From Shinisaurus crocodilurus (lineage: Eukaryota > Chordata > Lepidosauria > Squamata > Shinisauridae): 64,000 nucleotides of DNA. Location of the stretch: NCBI GenBank assembly GCA_021292165.1, contig CM037879.1, forward strand, positions 40,888,339 to 40,952,338, in the 5' to 3' direction. Of this stretch, positions 21,525 to 31,239 are shown piece by piece. Numbering within the stretch: the stretch's first letter is position 1; each line of letters begins with the position of its first letter. A program made the translations under genes and the position numbers. A model generated the notes under the pieces. It was not told the origin of the DNA. It saw only the letters and a list, made by a program, of their open reading frames with translations, and made no database searches.

Positions 21525-21962
21525 CAGGGATGGGGACTCGGACTCGAGGACTCGACTCGTGAGTTGGACTGAGTCCCCTCTCTGACTCAACTCGGACTCG
21601 AGTCCCAATATTTTTAATGGGACTCGAGACTCGACTCGGGACTCGAGACCAAGGACTCTTCAACATCCCTGGGCTGTGCCAGAAGGAGTGGAGAGGAGCG
21701 TGATTGCCGGCGAAGAGCGCATGGAAGCGAGGTGTGCCGCTGCTCGGCCACTATGGACGGCTACCAGGAGTGCAGCCCCAACAGTGTGTCAAGATTTATT
21801 TTGATGGATGTGTTGCGTACTTGGGAGAGGCAGAAGAAGGACCTGAGATTACTCTGTGTGGCTGCTCTGAGTGTGTTTCTGGCTCCAGCAAGTTCATCAC
21901 CAGTGGAGCGGGTGTTCAGTGAGGGTGGAATTGTGATGAGATCTCACCGTTCCAGAATGGGG
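21525..21962 (+). mobile_element. hAT element, second copy, 3'-truncated
   Basis: Starts CAGGGATGGGGACTCGG and follows the same order as 6963 to about 6530 read on the minus strand: GAGTC-rich subterminal repeat, 'cttcaacatccctgggctg', then the transposase fragment. It stops abruptly after 'ccgttccagaatgg' where the first copy continues, so the remaining half is deleted. Confidence 0.85.
21732..21962 (+). pseudogene. hAT transposase C-terminal fragment, copy 2
   Basis: About 77 residues including ASSSPVERVFSEGGIVMRSH and RSRMG, nearly identical to the fragment at 6472-6756. It lacks the final E-x-x-VFLK segment because the element is truncated. The catalytic domain is absent. Inactive. Confidence 0.85.
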
Positions 21963-22059
21963 TAACGTGAGTAAGATTTGGAGGAGCAGCAGGGGGTTTT
22001 GCTATTCCAGCTGGGAGGCTCTCTAGCCTTTCCTGGCAACCCACAATAAAATCACCCTG

Positions 22060-22298
22060 CTGGGTTCAGACAACACAACAAGCCACCTTGGGTATGAACA
22101 ACCCTAAAATACGCCATGGGTTCTCAGGGTGGCTTGTTCATGAAAAATAAGTCAGTGACTGGGTTTACACAACATGGCAACCCACCATGGATGACAAGCA
22201 GGGTGGCTTGTTCATGGGCAACAAACCACCCAAACAACCCAAGTCTTGTTGCTGGGGTTGTTGGACCCATGATGGGTTGTCATGTTGTCTGAATCCAG
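22060..22298. mobile_element. MITE with 'ctgggttcagacaac' ends
   Basis: Left end CTGGGTTCAGACAACAC and inverted right end CTGGATTCAGACAACATG form a terminal inverted repeat. The interior is full of 'acaaccca'/'gggtggcttgttcatg' motifs. Relatives with the same vocabulary lie at 35343-35545 and 55841-56127. No clear TSD, so the superfamily is open. Confidence 0.6.
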
Positions 22299-22649
22299 AT
22301 GACCGACACCCATCATGGGTTGTGGGAAGCCGGTAGCAAGGCGCTCAGCAAAGGTGGCAACCCCGCCTTGCCACTCTTGCTGAGCTAGCCCGGGCCACCG
22401 CCAGTGCCAGCCGCTCCGCCGAAGCAGTACGGTGGAGTGTCCAGCACTGGCTTGCTGCCCCCTGCCTTGATTGTGAGCCCTTTTGTACTTGCTGCAGCTT
22501 CCCCCCCTTTCCCCCGCTTTTTTTTTAGAGATTGCTTTTCATGATCTCTGATTTGACAGCTAGTGACAGCCCCTTCAAAGTGGCCAAGCAGCACATTGGT
22601 TCATCACCTCTTTAAAAAATAAAAAATGCACCCCAAATGTGTGCAAACC

Positions 22650-22701
<52 letters not shown>

Positions 22702-23380
22702 GTATTTATATACCGCCCAACAGCTGAAGCTCTAATTTTAATCAGACTTGCACAAGTGCTCACTTGTGCACTTCCACGGGTCCAAAATAGCATGCCTCAC
22801 CTGGGCAATGTCCTTGGGGTGCCTGCTGTCAAAGTGCAGCTGGAACCCCTCATAGGCATTGACCCAGAGAGGCTGCCAAGAGCTTTATTTTTGACTTCAG
22901 TTTCTCTTGAAAGCTGTCAAAAGGCGATCTGTCAAGAGTAGCCAAAGTGATCTTTGCTCATGAGAAGGGGGTGGCCAGTACAGGGTTTTTGTTTGTTTCT
23001 TTTTGTTGGACCTGACTCTTGTCAGCAGGTCCCTTGCACTTTTCTACCCTTTCCCGAGACTCTAGGTGCTTGGGAAAGTGGAAAAGTGTGAGCACCCCCT
23101 TTCGTGGGAACATGGAGGTTTGACAGCTAGCTGTCAAAACTCTGGTTCCTTTTAAAAGGTTTTTTTTTTAACAGGGCCCCCCATGGTTTTTTCACAGGGA
23201 CATATGCAGGCATGAATGCATATGTCCCTGTGAAAAAGCCACGGAGGAAGGAGTTGCGGGGGGACAACCCATAGTGAGCCCAATTGTGTGTTGGGCGCAC
23301 TGTGCGTTGTTTCACAAACAACCCACACCATGTAGCTTATTTGCAGGGTGGATTGTCGTGATGTGCAAGCTTGCCCAGTA
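22299..23380. other. unassigned sequence with strong hairpins
   Basis: Possibly the rest of a larger transposon of the 22060 family, since 'acaacccacaccatgtagc' and 'gcagggtggattgtcgtg' at 23318-23360 echo its ends. It contains the perfect palindrome TTTGACAGCTAGCTGTCAAA (about 23118-23137) and an inverted repeat 'tcacagggacatatgcag'/'gcatatgtccctgtgaaa' (about 23195-23238). No coding sequence. Confidence 0.45.
22651..22701 (+). repeat. (TAA)n microsatellite
   Basis: About 17 TAA units, followed by 'tagtatttatataccgccc', the usual antisense start of a LINE 3' tail. The poly-Ile open frames here are artefacts. Confidence 0.93.
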
Positions 23381-24293
23381 TGTTCATTTGTATTGTCCTG
23401 CTTTCTGGCTGCCCCCCTCCCTCTGCTCATTTCATTTTGTGGATTGGTTTCAGACCAGTGGAAAATCCAGAGGAGATTCTTTTCCAAATAAAAGCCTCAA
23501 ATTTATGGGATACAATGAGAATGACAGGCAGCTTTTGCAGCTCTATTTTATGTCTGCCATTCTTTCTGGGACTTGGCATTAAGGCAAGTTTTGAACACTG
23601 GATTTGGTTTCCATGAGACACTTACAGCTCCCGTCTGATGCAAAACACAAATAATGGAGCACAGTTTCCTAATGTGCAGTTACATGTGCCTGTTCTGGAA
23701 CTCTTTGAGGAACTGGATAAGGATAAAGAAAGAAGTGGTATTAGGAAAGAGGCAGGAGCAGAAATGAAGAATCCACAGACTAGCAAACACATATTCTGGT
23801 TTGTCAGATCTGATCTTTGCTGTGGCACTGAGGAGATAAGTATGAAGTGACAGAACGTGTTTATTACCCAAGCAGCAAGAAGACAACAGTGAAAGGATCA
23901 AGGCCCCTTCAAGAAGGATACAGCTGTCCGCAAAGCACTTAATCCCGGCCAATGGGTTTTGGCAGAAAAACAGATCACACAGAATAGCTTTGTTTCACTG
24001 TGCATAATTGCTTAAATCCAAGCTTAAAGGAGTTAAGCGCTCTCTTTTGGCTACTGATGGCACTTCAGTTTGATGGAGCCTTGGCAGAAGGTTGCAAAAA
24101 CAAAGCGAATACATCCCCCTTCCCCGCAATCTAATTTTGACAATCCTTTCTCCATAAGCTTCTCCCAAGCTTTGTATCCTTTCACCACATGGCATTCTCT
24201 TATTAAAAAGAACAAATACCATTTTCCTGCTCTGTTATAATTAAATCAGGATCAGGAATAAAAAAGACAGAGAGATGTTACATGATATACCCT
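23381..24293. other. repeat-poor unassigned block
   Basis: No known repeat and no microsatellite over about 0.9 kb, balanced composition, no convincing exon. See findings for possible conserved non-coding sequence. Confidence 0.4.
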
Positions 24294-24545
24294 TTAGGGG
24301 GGCTTCTGGACAAGGCTTTTATCGTGCAATCACCCTCCCTCATTTACAGAATTTTATTGCAGGGTGGGGGGGAATTCCAGATAACATTGTCTTCCATTTG
24401 CAGCCCTCCCATGTTTTCCCACCTCTTCTTCCATCTTCTTTTCTTTCCGCAGAAAATCAGTTAAGGAGGGGGGGGGGGAGAATATGGAATAGTTGCATGG
24501 TGTCTTTTGACTGGTAATGCAAGGAGCTGGCAGTCTGGGAGCTCC
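24294..24545 (+). repeat. unclassified interspersed repeat
   Basis: Shares its order of motifs with 43388-43612: 'cttctggacaaggctttta', 'ttacagaattttat', 'gttttcccacctcttct' and a later A/G-rich end. The two are diverged but clearly related. No terminal repeats or coding sequence seen. Confidence 0.6.
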
Positions 24546-24725
24546 TGTAGGTGGTGGCCACACTTACACATAGCCAAAAAAGAGAAAGCACAGCACCAAA
24601 AAAGAGGACACCAATTTGTACAACATTTGCAAATTGAAATGTATGTGTGTAAGTGTGAGTGTAGAAATAATTATAATTTAAACAAAAATACAATACATTT
24701 CACCATAGTGGAGAAGACTGACTAG

Positions 24726-25884
24726 GTGACCTGTGTGACTGCCCAGTCTGCTGTCCAGGTGCTAACGGCCTTGGTCGCCTTGGTGGATGATATGAGGAGG
24801 GCTTTGGATAGGGGCGAATGCTCTTTTCTAGTCCTCCTCGATCTCTCAGCAGCTTTTGATACCGTTGACCACGGTATCCTCCTGGACCGCCTGGAGGGGT
24901 TGGGTGTGGGAGGCACTGGTTCCGGTCCTTCCACTCTGGAAGGTACCAGTGGGTAGTTCTTGGGGAGGAGGCTTCGGACCCTCGGCCGCTCACTTGTGGG
25001 GTGCTGCAGGGTTCCATCCTCTCCCCGATGTTATTTAACATCTACCTGAAGCCGCTGGGAGCCATCATCAGGAGGTTTGGGGTGCACTGTCATCAATATG
25101 CAGATGACACGAAGCTCTACCTCTCCTTCAAGTCCTCACCAAGGTTGGCTGTTGAAACCCTGTCCAAGTGCCTGGAGGCAGTGGGTGGCTGGATGGGAAG
25201 GAACATGCTGAAACTGAACCCTGACAAGACCGAGGTACTTCTGATGGGAGACAAGGGAAGGTTAGGGGATGTTGACCTGGTGCTGAATGGGGTACATCTA
25301 CCCCTGAAGGACCAGGTCCGCAGCTTGGGAGTCATTCTAGACTCCCAGCTGTCCATGGAGGCTCAGGTGGCAGCCGTGAGCCGCGCGGCACTGTATCAGC
25401 TCCATCTGATATGGCAGTTGTGCCCCTACCTTCCTAATCATCTGCTCCTATCAGTGGTTCATGCCTTGTTCCCCTGGAAGACGGTTCAGAAGTTGCAGCT
25501 GGTACAGAATGCAGCAGCTGGTTAAAGGCTGCTGCCGGCGTGATCACATCACTCCGGTGCTCAGAATTGCACTGGCTACCAGTTGTTTGCCGAGCTGAAT
25601 TCAAGGTGTTGGCGTTGACCTTTAAAACCCTGTATGGCTCCGGTCCAGTATATCTCAAGGAGCGCCTCCAGCAACATCAAGTAGGCCGCTCAACAAGATC
25701 CGCCACGGATGGCCTTCTCCCTGTCCCATCAGCCAGAGAAACCAGGCTGGTGGGGACTAGGAGGAGGGCCTTTTCTGTGGCAGCCCCCAATTTATGGAAC
25801 TCTCTCCGCCATGCCCCTTCCTTGATTAGCTTCCGCTGGGCATTAAAAACGTGGCTTTTCAGGCGGGAATATGAGGTGGGTTAG
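24726..25884 (+). pseudogene. L2-like reverse transcriptase (ORF2) pseudogene
   Basis: Residue motifs visible: [20 protein letters not shown] (RT motif A with its catalytic Asp, from about 24828), LQGSILSPMLFNIYLKPLG (motif B region, from about 25004), and YADDTKLYLSF with the catalytic YADD at 25097-25108. Then come LNPDKTEVLLMG and the downstream 'SLGVILDSQLSMEAQV' region, and finally LTFKTLYGSGPVYLKERL with 'PNLWNSLR', typical of the L2/CR1-like C-terminus. The pieces sit in three frames (starting 24726, 25001 and 25540) with a stop at 25525, so at least two frameshifts plus a gap between motifs A and B disable it. Known role: copies element RNA into DNA at the target site. Confidence 0.88.
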
Positions 25885-25902
25885 AATTTTTATTTGTGTT
25901 TT

Positions 25903-25907
<5 letters not shown>

Positions 25908-25934
<27 letters not shown>
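25908..25934 (+). repeat. (TG)n microsatellite in LINE 3' end
   Basis: About 13 TG units inside the 3' untranslated part of the LINE. Confidence 0.9.
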
Positions 25935-25938
<4 letters not shown>

Positions 25939-26098
25939 GTATTTCATTGCATTGTACATCGCTCAGAGTGGCCGGATGTCTGGGTAGATGGGTGATTCAT
26001 AAATATAATAAATAAATAAATAAATAATTACTGATGGGCAGCTTCAAGGCCCCTACCGCTCTCTCACCTTATGGTTCTTTGACTTTAAACCAGATTTA

Positions 26099-26218
26099 GG
26101 GTGCAATCCCATGCAAGTTTAGACAGAAAAAGGCCTATAACTCCCAGCTATGCTGGCCGGGGAATGCTGGGAGTTGTAGTACTTTTTTTCCTGTCTAAAC
26201 CTGCGTAGGATTGTGCCC
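26099..26218. mobile_element. palindromic MITE with TTA TSD (Harbinger-like)
   Basis: 120 bp that folds almost end to end: GGGTGCAATCCCATGC at the left, GCGTAGGATTGTGCCC at the right, 'taactcccagc' facing 'gctgggagttgta'. Flanked by TTA on both sides (26096-26098 and 26219-26221). A 3-bp TTA/TAA duplication is typical of PIF/Harbinger. Copies: 28456, 38012, 44432 and 52985. Confidence 0.8.
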
Positions 26219-26221
26219 TTA

Positions 26222-26295
26222 CTATTTATTTATTTACTTACTTATTTTGTTTATATCCCACCCTTTTTCCTGCAAGGAACCCAAGGTGACTGCTA
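26222..26295 (-). mobile_element. CORE-SINE tail fragment, antisense
   Basis: 'cttattttgtttatatccc' and 'cctgcaaggaacccaagg' match the 3' tail of the CORE-SINEs at 16589 and 41917. The head and core are absent. Confidence 0.65.
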
Positions 26296-26307
26296 TGACT
26301 GAGGGCC

Positions 26308-26445
26308 TCAAAGCCCCAGTGGAAATGACACACATAGTGTCAGGCTCCCACCAAGGTTTCTGGGACTTGTAGTCCTACTCCCAGCTCCTACTGGGGAAAA
26401 TTGTGATGGGGAAGAAATGTGTGTCATTTCCACTGGGGCTTTTTG
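26308..26445. mobile_element. short MITE with near-perfect 25-bp inverted ends
   Basis: AAAGCCCCAGTGGAAATGAC at the left faces GTCATTTCCACTGGGGCTTT at the right. The centre has a second inverted pair ('gggacttgtagtcc'). No TSD is obvious and no second copy is seen in the window, so the family is unknown. Confidence 0.65.
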
Positions 26446-26502
26446 GGTGTCCAAAAAGTGTGCCTATCTGCACCTGTGGAATGTTGGCAGGGATTGAGAG
26501 GG

Positions 26503-26890
26503 GTCATAGCTCAGTGGTAGAGCGCATGCTTTGCATGCAGATGGTCCCAGGTTCACAGGAACATCGGAAGCTGCCTTATACTGAGTCAGACCATTGGTCC
26601 ATCTAGCCAGTATTGTCAGCATCCCTTCAGGGTTTCAGGCAGGAGTTTCTCCTGCCCTACTTGGAGATGCCAGGGATCGAACCTGGGACCTTCTGCATGC
26701 AAAGCAGGTGCTCTACCACTGAGCTACAGCCCCTCCTCAAAATGCAACACCTAGTTTCTTCCCTTATAAGATCAGGTAGCAGGTGATGGAGCAGAGTTCT
26801 GATTGAGATGCTGGAAAGCTGCTGCTAGTCAGAATAGTCTCTACTGGGCTAGATGAGACAAGGGTCCAACTCAGTAAGGCAGCTGCCCCA
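26503..26890 (+). mobile_element. tRNA-Ala-like SINE, split by a second SINE
   Basis: The head 'tcatagctcagtggtagagc' with 'tttgcatgcagatgg' and 'cccaggttca' has the A box, a TGC anticodon-like loop and the B box of tRNA-Ala. The body resumes after an inverted SINE as 'gctagatgagacaagggtcc' and 'actcagtaaggcagctgc' (about 26850-26890). It is a retroposed tRNA derivative, not a functional tRNA gene: the acceptor stem does not close. Confidence 0.75.
26558..26738 (-). mobile_element. tRNA-Ala-like SINE, antisense, nested
   Basis: Read on the minus strand: head 'ctgtagctcagtggtagagc', 'tttgcatgcagaagg' and B-box 'ggttcgatccctgg', then the body ending 'gactcagtataaggcagctt'. It lies inside the plus-strand SINE of the same family, so the two heads form a large inverted repeat. 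Other antisense copies: 33789 and 37275. Confidence 0.82.
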
Positions 26891-26937
26891 GCTTAAGTAG
26901 AATTAGGTGGCAGACTGGGGGTCAAATTTCTTGTTGT

Positions 26938-26960
26938 CCTCCTCCTCCTCCTCCTCCTCC
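26938..26960 (+). repeat. (CCT)n simple repeat
   Basis: About seven to eight CCT units. Confidence 0.9.
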
Positions 26961-26961
26961 A

Positions 26962-27345
26962 ATAGATTTATCTACCACTTGCTATATTTGAAAAATATCT
27001 CTTAAGTATTCTACAAGGAGATTTAAATACATCAGTTTGTGATATACATTAAAATACAATGAAAATAATAATCATTGCTAAAACATTTATATAAATCATA
27101 GATTAAAAACATTAAAACCAAGACTCACAACACCATAGTTCATGAACAAATTGGGCAGCACACTCACTCAGAGAAGGCCTGAGTAAAGATATGAGTTTCT
27201 TATTGGGGCCTGAAACACATCTCAGGCAGCGCCTCCTCAATACCAAGGGGAAGGGCATTCCATAAGGTGAGCACCAAGACGGAGAAAGCCCAATTCCAAA
27301 TTGCTGCAAGATGGCAATCTGCAGGTCCTGGTACAACTTCAAGGC
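26962..27345 (-). mobile_element. LINE 3' end (L2-like), antisense
   Basis: The minus strand carries 'VLTLWNALPLGIEEALPE', the C-terminal signature of L2-like ORF2, followed by an untranslated region with the A/T-rich tail at the low-coordinate end ('atagatttatctaccac'). Short and disrupted. Confidence 0.65.
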
Positions 27346-28455
27346 CTCCTCCGACTACAGTAATTACATAGCCTGCAGCTGTCCTCACTCCACTACTAGT
27401 AGTAGCATCATCAGGCGATCACTCGTGACCGAGTAAGATTGTCTTCCGGGATAAAAGGAGGAAATTCTAAAGAAGATTGTGTAGACTCTAGCGATGGGTC
27501 CGTAAGTGACTGTGGAGGCCAATTCTAGATCCACACATAGTTGTTGTAGAATTCTTTTCAGACCGTGGAAGTGAAAGATCATATTTCCAAATGCTCTCTC
27601 TCAGCAAAAGCTCCCTCCTCAGGGAGAAATGTTTGGCGTAGCCCCCATCTTCTTGATGTGCTGGTTTATTACATGCAGATACCTTTTTTACTTGTAAAAT
27701 ATGACACCAACCTTCTGAAGTGCTGCAATCCAGCATTCTGTCACCTCAGTGTATCTCTTCATTCCATATAAATCAACTGTAAATTAGCTCTCAGTGGGGA
27801 AATAATGAGAAAAGTTTCTTACCTCCTTTAATCCACGTAGGTCAGCCCCAGCCCCAAATTTAACAAGTGTTAATGGGTATAAAACAGGACAGGTACTATT
27901 CACTAAGCTTTTGCTATCCATTCTTTGCAGCTGTGGCCATAATGTTATCCCGTCAACTCCTTGTGCCTTTCTTTCCTTCGTTGAGTATCAATGTTTCTAA
28001 AAGAAGTGGAAGCATGGTATCAGACAGTTTTCAGGAGCGTTTGATAAACTACAGTTTTAGGAAATGCATTTTTCTTCCTTGAAAAATAAGAACAGCAGAA
28101 GATCAGACAGAAACTGTGTCGTTGTGAAGAGAGCGGGCAGCTGTAAGATAGTGTCCAAATGCCAACTTTCTTGCAGATGGTGTGCTGTCCAGCAAATTGA
28201 CTGGTATAAGAAACATTGACCCTTTGGCTTACTGTTCTACTGGACAGTGACAGTGACATCAAGTGGATATATTAGTGAATTAAATAACTGAGTTGTTTTG
28301 ATAAAAGAGAACTGTTCATGTCAACAGAAGACTTGGTTCTAATGTGGGTTGCTAAACAGCCCACACCCTCATCTTCATTTCCAAGCCTTATAAATCTGCA
28401 GAAAGATCCTGCTTTATATATAATTCACACCTTACACTGTTAAAGTTTTTTTAAA
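27346..28455. other. mostly unassigned sequence
   Basis: The text 'gatcactcgtgaccgagtaa' near 27416-27437 reminds me of a dispersed vertebrate repeat, but I see only one copy. The rest is repeat-poor and non-coding as far as I can tell. Confidence 0.4.
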
Positions 28456-28589
28456 GGGTGCAATCCTATGCATGTTTAGACAGAAAAAAAGTCCTACAGC
28501 TCCCAGCATTCCCCGGTCAGGCATGCTGACTGGGGAATCCTGGGGGTTATAGGACTTTTTTCTGTCTAAACATGCATAGAATTGCACCC
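28456..28589. mobile_element. palindromic MITE (Harbinger-like family)
   Basis: GGGTGCAATCCTATGCATG faces CATGCATAGAATTGCACCC, with 'cagcattccccggtcag' and 'ctgactggggaatcc' mirrored at the centre. Nearly the whole 134 bp is self-complementary. The flanks contain TAA on both sides, with a 1-bp ambiguity about the element edge. Confidence 0.8.
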
Positions 28590-28786
28590 TAAAATAACTT
28601 TTGTGCAGAGGGAGGGTACAGTGCCCAGACTTGCCACAATTCTTTGTTGTTGTTTTTAGCAATTTTGACTGCAAGGGTCTTGGGTTTTTTGGAAAAATCC
28701 TAGGACACACTACTAAACTGAGCACTGAATCATGCAGTTCCCAGCTTGAATCTTACCTCTGCCATGAACTCTCTAGGTCTTCAATG
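28590..28786. other. unassigned sequence
   Basis: Nothing recognised. Confidence 0.4.
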
Positions 28787-29552
28787 CAGCGCCCGCAGGT
28801 GCCATGGTGCCCAAGGGCACCTCCAGTGGCACCCACGAAAGGGTTCCCAACATGGTGACCATGGACACCCAAAATTATTTCTCCCCCCCCCCATGTTTTT
28901 AATATACATACATGGATTTGTATGAAATGCTTACAAATTTCTAGCAGCTATACATAGGCTTCAACAAAAGAGGACCAAATATCCAAATAAGTATCCATTT
29001 GAAGTTGGTGAGTATATGCCACCCATTCATATATGGAAAGTGCTATCAGGTCTTCAATCCATTGCATTATAGAAGGTGAGTATTTATCTTTCCAATTTTG
29101 TAATATCAGTCTTTTAGCTGTCAAAAGGGCAGAGAGAATCCATTTATGCTGACCATTTGTTAATTTCCATGAAGCAGGTAAATAATTTAAAGGACCATGT
29201 ACATCAGTGAATATTAAAGGCTGTTCCAGTACAAAATTTATCTGTGTAATAACCTCCTCCCCAAAAGAAGCAACTACTGGACATTGCCAAACTGTATGTT
29301 TAAAAGAAGCATTAGCTGTATTGCACCACCAGCAATTAGCTGAATTAGTCAATCCCTTATTAAAGAGACATTGTGGTGTCCAATAGACACAAAACAAAAG
29401 TTTTTGTTGAATAAGATTCAGCCTAAGGTCTATAGACATGATAGGTAGATGCCAAAGTGGTGATCCACTGATTATGCATTTTGTGGTGGTGCCCACAGCA
29501 ATTTATCGAATTCCCAGATGTGGTCACGGATCCAAAAGGTTGGGGACCCCAG
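28787..29552 (-). mobile_element. hAT-type element carrying an L1 ORF2 fragment (copy A)
   Basis: The right end (read inverted: 'ctggggtccccaacctttt') and left end 'cagcgcccgcaggtgcc' correspond to the ends of copy B at 32961-33731. Between them, in both copies and in the same orientation, lies a minus-strand L1 ORF2 C-terminal fragment of about 500 bp. Flanking 8-mers CTTCAATG and CTCTGGTG match at only 4 of 8, so this copy is older or its left edge is uncertain. See findings. Confidence 0.72.
28951..29496 (-). pseudogene. L1-type ORF2 C-terminal fragment inside hAT element A
   Basis: About 180 residues, open without a stop. It has NCWWCNTANASFKHTVWQCP, the cysteine/histidine knuckle near the end of L1-clade ORF2 (C-x2-C, then H-x4-C), followed by 'LLTAKRLILQNWKD' and 'WIEDLIALSIYEWVAY', which match the usual L1 terminus. 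Endonuclease and reverse transcriptase domains are absent. The frame begins at a GTG in the hAT-derived flank, just downstream of a stop in copy B's sequence; there is no good start codon. A functional protein is unlikely. Confidence 0.8.
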
Positions 29553-29653
29553 CTCTGGTGGCCTTAAGCAACCCACTCCTTTTTAGTGTCAGTCCCCCTA
29601 TCTGCAATATGAAAGATAATAACACTGACTTATCTTAAAGAGTTCTTCTAAGG

Positions 29654-29765
29654 CAGGGCTCTCCAACCTTGGGCCCCCAGCATACCCAGCCAGCATGGCT
29701 AATGGCAAGGGATTCTGGGAGCTGTAGTCCAGCAACATCTGGGGACCCAAGGTTGGAGAGCCCTG
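29654..29765. mobile_element. short hAT MITE, perfect TSD
   Basis: CAGGGCTCTCCAACCTTGGG at the left faces CCCAAGGTTGGAGAGCCCTG at the right: a perfect 20-bp terminal inverted repeat. Flanked by identical TTCTAAGG (29646-29653 and 29766-29773). 112 bp, same broad family as 18820 and 60332. Confidence 0.93.
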
Positions 29766-30139
29766 TTCTAAGGATTTCAATTACATTTCGTAGTATGGGG
29801 GTGCTGTTGAATGCAGTATTGTCACTGGAAGCACCTTTTATCATCTTCGGCTGATATACCAACTATGACCCTTTGTGGATAGAGATAGCCTAGCTACAGT
29901 TATCCATGTTCTGGTAGCCTCTTGTTTGGCTTACTGTAATGTGTTATACGTGGGGCTGCCTTTGAAAATGGTCTGGAAACTTCAACTGGTCCAAAATGGA
30001 GCAGAGAGATTGTTAACGGGGACTGATCGATATGATCATATTATGCCAGTGCTTTGTGATCTGCACTGGCTTCCAGTCTGTTTCCAGGCCCAATTCAAAG
30101 TGCTAGTATTAACTGTTAAAGACCTAAATAGCTTGGGGC

Positions 30140-30483
30140 CAATTTATTTATTTATTTATTTATTATATTTATCAATCGCCCATCTGGCCGGTCACCCGGC
30201 CACCCTGGGCGATGTACAATTAAAATACAATAAAACACAATAAAACATAATAATTAAAACAATATAAAAAATTCTCATTAAAAACCTAACCCACCCCATA
30301 TTCCCGCCTGAACAGCCATGTTTTTAATGCAAGGCGGAAGCTCATCACGGAGGGGGCATGGCGAAGGTCACTAGGGAGGGAGTTCCATAATGTGGGGGCT
30401 GCCACAGAGAAGGCCCTCTTCCTAGTCCCCACCAGCCTGGCTGCTCTGGCTGATGGGATAAGGAGAAGGCCGTCCGTGGCAGA
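30140..30483 (-). mobile_element. L2-like LINE 3' end nested in another LINE, antisense
   Basis: Its tail (TTTA)n is at the low-coordinate side, followed by 'tcgcccatctggccggtcac' and, on the minus strand, 'ARLVGTRKRAFSVAAPTLWN' and 'ALKTWLFRREYGVG', the L2-like ORF2 terminus. It is the same subfamily as 24720-26017 and 37467-37700 rather than of its host LINE. The TSD is short or unclear ('ggcca'/'gacca'). Confidence 0.82.
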
Positions 30484-30901
30484 CCAAGTTACCTGAAGGA
30501 TCATATCCTCCCGTATATACCTGCCTGGACCTTAAGATCATCCTCAGAGAGCCTTCTTGGGCTACCCCTATCAAATGAAGTGAGGCAGGTGGCTGCTAAG
30601 CAGATGGCTTTTTCAGCGGTGGCACCTCAGTTGTGGAATACCCTGCTCAGAGAGGCTCACCTGGAGCCTACATTGTGATATTTTTGGCACCAGGTGAAGG
30701 CCTTCCCCGCCCTCCCAGGCTTTTTAGTCCTTCAATTCTAAAGAACTGTGTTAGTGTGTTCTAAGATCTTTGCACTGCTGCTGGTTTTTGCTTTGTTTTT
30801 TGCTCTAGTTTTAATCCATTTTGATTTTTTTAAAGGTATTTAAATTATGTTTTATTATATTATTGTATTTTATACAATAAATATAATATTCTATATTTAT
30901 T

Positions 30902-31144
30902 AAGCCAGTGTGGCATAGTGGTTTGAGTGTTGGACTGGGACTCAGGAGATCCGGGTTCTAGTCCCAGCGCGGCCATGAAACTCACTGGGTGACTTTGGGC
31001 CAGTCACTGACTCTCAGCCTAACCTACCTCACAGGGTTGTTGTGAGGATAAAATGGAGAGGAGGAGGAGGATTATGTAAGCTGCCTTGGGTTCCTTTCAG
31101 GAAAAAAGGCGGGGTATAAGTATAATAAATAAATAAATAAATAA
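30902..31144 (+). mobile_element. CORE-SINE (MIR-like), sense
   Basis: A nearly complete copy: 'agccagtgtggcatagtgg' head with B-box-like 'gggttctagtccc', CORE 'ctcactgggtgactttgggc' and 'cagggttgttgtgaggata', then 'gggtataagtataataaata'. It sits inside the 3' end of the LINE at 29793-31233 and so is younger than it. Confidence 0.9.
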
Positions 31145-31239
31145 AGGCTTTAAGTCGTCTTCTTCTTTTTAATCACCCAGATAACTTTGGCTATTGGGTG
31201 TTATAGGAATGTGAAAAAATAATAATAAATAAACTAGAT

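Larger units (their letters stand above)
24720..26017 (+). mobile_element. L2-like LINE, 5'-truncated
   Basis: The best-preserved LINE in the window. It carries reverse transcriptase motifs in order, the C-terminal domain, then a (TG)n run (about 25908-25934), 'gggtagatgggtgattcata' and an AATAAATA tail. The 5' part of ORF2 (endonuclease) and all of ORF1 are missing, as in most LINE copies. Confidence 0.9.
29793..31233 (+). mobile_element. L2-like LINE broken by two insertions
   Basis: Sequence order matches the LINE at 13130-13925: 'ggggtgctgttgaatgcag', 'ggctgatataccaactatg', then a translated 'MVWKLQLVQNGAERLLTG...LHWLPV...FKVLVLTVKDLNSLGPIYL' region. It is interrupted at 30140-30483 by an antisense LINE end, resumes with 'gttacctgaaggatcatatc' and 'cagttgtggaataccctgc', and is cut again at 30902-31144 by a CORE-SINE before its tail 'taactttggctattgggtg'. 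Dead copy. Confidence 0.83.

Noticed and set aside
22639..22941. Poly-isoleucine open frames on both strands
   Set aside because: Produced by the (TAA)n microsatellite at 22651-22701.
24726..25884. Active LINE reverse transcriptase
   Set aside because: Catalytic YADD is intact, but the frame is broken at least twice, the motif A-B spacing is shortened and the endonuclease is absent.
26503..26575. Possible tRNA-Ala gene
   Set aside because: The A and B boxes and a TGC anticodon-like loop are present, but the acceptor and T stems do not close and the sequence runs into SINE body. It is a SINE head.
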